Position numbers and translations under genes: made by a program
In this document: positions 60,175 to 64,000 of the stretch, piece after piece
Numbering within the stretch: position 1 is the first letter of the stretch
Layout of the letters: every line of letters begins with the position of its first letter
Notes under the pieces: model-generated
Told to the model about the DNA's origin: nothing
Database searches by the model: none
The model's input: only the letters and a program-made list of their open reading frames with translations
Assembly (NCBI RefSeq): GCF_016834655.1
Contig: NZ_JAENHP010000009.1
Location: forward strand, 248,001 to 312,000
Reading direction: 5' to 3'
Length of the DNA stretch: 64,000 bases
Source: Paractinoplanes ovalisporus
Lineage (GTDB): Bacteria; Actinomycetota; Actinomycetes; Mycobacteriales; Micromonosporaceae

Positions 60175-60510
60175 CTAGCCGGCGCAGCTCACGCAGGTGG
60201 TGGCGAAGGGGCGAATTTCCAGTCGCTCAGCTGCGATCGGCTTGCCGCACGCATCGCAGCGGCCGTAGGTGCCGGCATCCAGTCGGTTCAGGGCGGCCTC
60301 GACCGCGGCGCGCTGGTTGCGGGCGGCGGTCAGCACGGCGGTGAGCTGGGCCCGCTCGTAGGCGATGGTGGCGCCCTCGGGGTCGTGCTCGTCGTCGGCG
60401 TTGTCGTCGCGGGAGGCCTCGAACAGGGCGTGCAGGTCACCCTCCAGCGCGGCGATCTCGCCCTCGGCCTGAGCGCGCAGGCGTTCGAGGGCAGCGCGGT
60501 GACTTTCCAT
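60175..60510 (-). CDS. DksA/TraR-family zinc-finger protein
   Basis: 111 residues. A coiled-coil N-terminus (MESHRAALERLRAQAEGEIAALEGDLHALFEA ... AYERAQLTAVLTAARNQRAAVEAALNRL) is followed by the C4 zinc finger GRCDACGKPI ... FATTCVSCAG. DksA-like proteins bind the RNA polymerase secondary channel; the actinobacterial members are poorly characterised and may lack the acidic tip residues. ATG at 60508-60510 lies 12 bp from the TIR element, whose end provides TAGGCT nine bases upstream, suggesting a leaderless transcript. Confidence 0.88.
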   Translation of the reverse strand: MESHRAALERLRAQAEGEIAALEGDLHALFEASRDDNADDEHDPEGATIAYERAQLTAVLTAARNQRAAVEAALNRLDAGTYGRCDACGKPIAAERLEIRPFATTCVSCAG

Positions 60511-60522
60511 GGTTCATCCAGC

Positions 60523-60691
60523 CTAGGGCCTGTCCTGCCGATCACGAGGGGCTGCGACGTGGCCCAGGCGGCGCCTGACGGCGTCCGCGAAACGACCACA
60601 TACAACACCGGTATGCGGCCGCTTCGCGGCCGACGCCAGCCACCACCTGGACCTCGTCTCACTCCCGCGTGATCGGCAGGACAGGCCCTAG
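60523..60691 (-). mobile_element. TIR-bounded dispersed element (MITE- or REPIN-like), copy B
   Basis: 169 bp with perfect 24-bp terminal inverted repeats (60523-60546 and 60668-60691; outer part CTAGGGCCTGTCC, inner part TGCCGATCACG). Read on the minus strand its interior aligns with copy A (26097-26260), except a central segment of about 35 bp that differs. The arm sequence differs from copy A in the middle but remains self-complementary. No coding capacity. It fills the gap between galT and the DksA-like gene. Confidence 0.88.
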
Positions 60692-60731
60692 ATGCGGAAC
60701 GGGCCGCCGGACCGGCCCGTTCCGACCGGGG

Positions 60732-61816
<1,085 letters not shown>

Positions 61817-61820
<4 letters not shown>

Positions 61821-62593
61821 TGGGCGCTCACAACCACGAGGTCTGGGACCGTTTCGGACAGCAGGGTGCGGGCGGCTTCGTCCAGCCCGTCATCGGTGAT
61901 CAGCACGTCGGCGCGTTCGAGCGGCACGATCGAGGAGATGCCCACCGTGCCCCACTTGGTGTGGTCGGCGAGCACGACGAGGCGTTCGGCCGCCTCGACC
62001 AGGGCGCGGTTGACGTCGGCCTCCATGAGGTTCGGCGTCGTGTAGCCGGCCCGCTCGCTCATCCCGTGCACGCCCAGGAAGAGCATGTCGAGGTGCAGCG
62101 TGCCGATCGCGGCCACCGCCACCGGGCCGACGAGGGCGTCCGAGGGCGTACGGGTCCCGCCGGTCAGCACCACGGTCTGGTCGGGACGGCCGGCCCGGTA
62201 GAAGATGTCGGCGACCGGGATCGAGTTCGTCACCACGGTCAGCGAGGGGACGTCGACCAGGCGCTGGGCGAGGCCGGCGGTGGTGGTGCCCGCGGAGAGC
62301 GCGATCGCGTCGCCGGGGGAGACCAGCGCGGCCGCCCGCATGGCCATGGCCGCTTTCTCCGTACGCTGCCGGACGCTCTTGGCCGCGAAACCGGGCTCGT
62401 GGGCCGAGCCCGGGCTGACCGTCGTCGCTCCGCCGTGTACCTTCGCCAGCAGACCACGGTCGGCCAGCGACTCGAGGTCACGGCGGATCGTCATGTCGGA
62501 GACGCCGTATTCCGAGGCGAGCTCGCTGACCCGGACGCCGCCGGCGGCCCGGACCCGGTCGAGAATGGCTGCCTGTCGCTGCTGGGCAAGCAT
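61817..62593 (-). CDS. DeoR/GlpR-family transcriptional regulator
   Basis: 258 residues. Winged HTH VRVSELASEYGVSDMTIRRDLESLADRGLLAKVHGGA, then a sugar-phosphate isomerase-like sensor domain (ALSAGTTTAGLAQRL, VLTGGTR, FLGVHGMSERAGYTTPNLMEADVNRALVEAAERLVVLADHTKWG). It sits directly upstream of galT with an ATGA overlap and probably represses that operon in response to a sugar phosphate. ATG at 62591-62593 is preferred; a GTG-type start at 62641 is possible. Confidence 0.93.
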
Positions 62594-62686
62594 CAGCGGA
62601 CCTCCGCCGGGAACCGCACTAAATCGAACACGCCCGAACACTACCTGGCGTATGGGCGTGAGCGAAAGGGTGAGTCTGCAGGTGTG

Positions 62687-63601
62687 CTAGATACCTCGCC
62701 CCCGTTTGTGCAACGCGGAGAGAACGTTCTCAACCTTCACCGCGCCGGTCATCGCCGCAAGGGCGATCGCCGTGCGGGGTTCCTTCCAGTTCGCCCGTAC
62801 GGCTTCCTTGCTGAACTGCCAGGCCTGACTGCGATTGCCGGTCGCCGCCGACCAGCAGGCCAGCTGGCCGTAGACCCGAGCCGCCCCGGGCCGGCAACCG
62901 CTGATCTCCGGGTGCCGTTGCATCATCCAGCGCAGTGAGCTGATCTTGGTGGCGTACTCGTAGGCGTAGTGCGAGGTGCGACCCCACAGGACCCGGACGA
63001 GCGGCTCGTCGAGATGCACGATGGGAGTCCGGCGGGCGGCCCGCAGCAGCAGGTCCCAGTCCTCGTTCTGGCTGCCCGGCGCGTCCTCGGCGACCAGGCC
63101 GATCGCCTCCGGCACGAGGGCCGAGCGGCGGATCAGGAACGACGACGAGTGCAGCATCGCCATCCGGGACCGGGCCAGCTCGTCGACCGTCACCCGGCTG
63201 CGCCCGGCCAGGCGCGGTGTGCACTTGCCCTCGTACTCGACCTCGATCGCACACGTGGCGAACTCGGCCTCCGGCTCGGCCAGCACGGCCGCCACCTGCC
63301 GCCGCAGCTTGTCCGGCTGCCACACGTCGTCGTCGTCGCAGAACGCCACGAACTCGGTGTCGAGCGCCAGGATGCCGGTGTTGCGGGCCCCGGCCAGGCC
63401 CGACGTGCGCCAGTTGGTGAGCACCAGCACCTGGACGCCCTCGGTCGAGGCGAGCAGATAGTCGGGCTCGGTCTGGTCATAGACCACCAGCACCTTGATC
63501 TCGCCCGCGTACTGCTGCTCGCGGACCGAGGCGATCGCCTTGCGCACCAGTTCGGGGCGGTTGCGGGTGGGGATGACGACGCCGACGGAGGGCCAGTTCA
63601 T
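62687..63601 (-). CDS. Family 2 glycosyltransferase
   Basis: 304 residues. GT-A fold: SVGVVIPTRNRPELVRKAIASV, VVYDQTEPDY, WRTSGLAGARNTGILALDTEFVAFCDDDDVW with the DDD metal motif, and SQNEDWDLLLRAARR near the C-terminal side. No membrane helices, so it is a cytoplasmic, membrane-associated enzyme building a surface glycan or modifying a metabolite. AGAGGAA precedes the ATG at 63599-63601. Downstream of a sulfotransferase gene on the same strand (23-bp gap), suggesting synthesis of a sulfated glycan. Confidence 0.92.
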   Translation of the reverse strand: MNWPSVGVVIPTRNRPELVRKAIASVREQQYAGEIKVLVVYDQTEPDYLLASTEGVQVLVLTNWRTSGLAGARNTGILALDTEFVAFCDDDDVWQPDKLRRQVAAVLAEPEAEFATCAIEVEYEGKCTPRLAGRSRVTVDELARSRMAMLHSSSFLIRRSALVPEAIGLVAEDAPGSQNEDWDLLLRAARRTPIVHLDEPLVRVLWGRTSHYAYEYATKISSLRWMMQRHPEISGCRPGAARVYGQLACWSAATGNRSQAWQFSKEAVRANWKEPRTAIALAAMTGAVKVENVLSALHKRGRGI

Positions 63602-63624
63602 CGGTTCCTCTTTCACAGACGGGT

Positions 63625-64000
63625 TCAGGACGGGACGGACAGCGGATATCCGTACGCCCGCAGCAGTGGCGCGCACACCGTTCCGACCAGACGTCGCTGG
63701 TTGCTGGGCAGCGACTGCTTCCAGGCGTCGTCGTGGCGCAGCGGCAGCCGGCCGACGGTGAAGCGCATCGGGTTGCCGGCGGCGCTGTGCCCGACCCGCA
63801 GGTCGGCGTAGCCGTCGCCGAGGAAGCCGAGGTCCTCGGGCATCAGCCGCAGCCCGGCGAAGTCGCCGATCGACAGCAGGGCGGAGCGGGGGTCGGCCAG
63901 GAATTCCTCGTAGCGCAGCCGGTGCGTGGACACACCTCGCCGGGCGAGGAGTCCGAAGGCGGCGTTGTGAGCGTTCCACAGCAGCGCCGAGCGTCCGGGG
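63625..64000 (-). CDS. Sulfotransferase family protein, C-terminal part (runs off the right edge)
   Basis: The open frame continues past 64000 toward the start; 124 residues are visible, beginning GRSALLWNAHNAAFGLLARR, then HRLRYEEFLADPRSALLSIGDFAGL and ending RAYGYPLSVPS. The (W)N.HN...RLRYEEF.ADP pattern and the C-terminal LxYGY match PAPS-dependent sulfotransferases; the 5'-PSB loop is outside the window. Presumed operon with the glycosyltransferase. An internal GTG at 63931-63933 is not taken as the start. Confidence 0.75.
   Translation of the reverse strand, partial: PGRSALLWNAHNAAFGLLARRGVSTHRLRYEEFLADPRSALLSIGDFAGLRLMPEDLGFLGDGYADLRVGHSAAGNPMRFTVGRLPLRHDDAWKQSLPSNQRRLVGTVCAPLLRAYGYPLSVPS

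Overview
The window is high-GC actinobacterial DNA, most probably from Actinoplanes or another Micromonosporaceae genus. The evidence is GC-rich third codon positions, frequent GTG starts, WhiD- and BldM-type developmental regulators, CIRCE-controlled groESL, and actinobacterial families such as DUF5319, PerM/DUF6350, GuaB3 and PspC kinases. Gene order matches two conserved actinobacterial neighbourhoods recalled from Mycobacterium and Streptomyces: groES-groEL / whiB3(whiD) / DUF5319 / guaB2-guaB3 / guaA on the left, and chorismate mutase / pcrA / M23 peptidase / sucCD / perM / purNH on the right. Genus assignment is inference; no rRNA or tRNA gene was seen.

Layout. 1-1375: groEL (cut by the left edge) and groES, with a promoter lying between two CIRCE operators. 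1438-3446: a THUMP-like methyltransferase, a 35-bp tandem repeat and a YbaK-type deacylase. 3447-8365: a xylose-type ABC importer with a ROK repressor. 8428-10005: a membrane-tethered molybdopterin oxidoreductase with an internal twin-arginine motif. 10215-14868: WhiD-like and BldM-like regulators, DUF5319, guaB and guaB3. 14912-22370: an M1 peptidase lipoprotein, an LCP protein, two subtilases and guaA. 22384-25869: a PspC protein, two tandem double-Nudix genes and pssA. 25870-28795: a repeat-rich gap, a HEAT-repeat gene and a methyltransferase-like/PSD fusion. 28823-32939: a PspC/LiaF-like membrane module with a PspC-fused histidine kinase and its response regulator. 33156-38740: a complete dipeptide/oligopeptide ABC importer. 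38768-48770: chorismate mutase, a secreted 5'-nucleotidase, pcrA, two M23 peptidases, a B12-binding protein and sucCD. 48884-54677: PerM, a small membrane protein, purNH, a pentapeptide-repeat protein and mdh. 54867-56670: two decayed genes (MBL hydrolase and PhoD). 56876-60510: icd, two DJ-1/PfpI genes, a candidate 44-aa ORF and a DksA/TraR protein. 60732-64000: galT and its DeoR-type regulator, a family 2 glycosyltransferase and a partial sulfotransferase.

The genes are mostly housekeeping: purine synthesis (guaA, guaB, guaB3, purN, purH), TCA cycle (sucCD, mdh, icd), phosphatidylethanolamine synthesis (pssA, psd), and envelope remodelling and sensing (LCP, M23, PspC modules). The least explained material is non-coding. 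A roughly 165-bp element bounded by 24-bp terminal inverted repeats occurs twice (26097-26260 and 60523-60691). The arm sequences differ between the copies but match within each copy. Each copy sits in the same orientation 11-12 bp upstream of a start codon and supplies a TAGGCT -10-like box. A 94-bp hairpin, head-to-tail 35- and 36-bp repeats, and out-of-context DnaA boxes accompany it.
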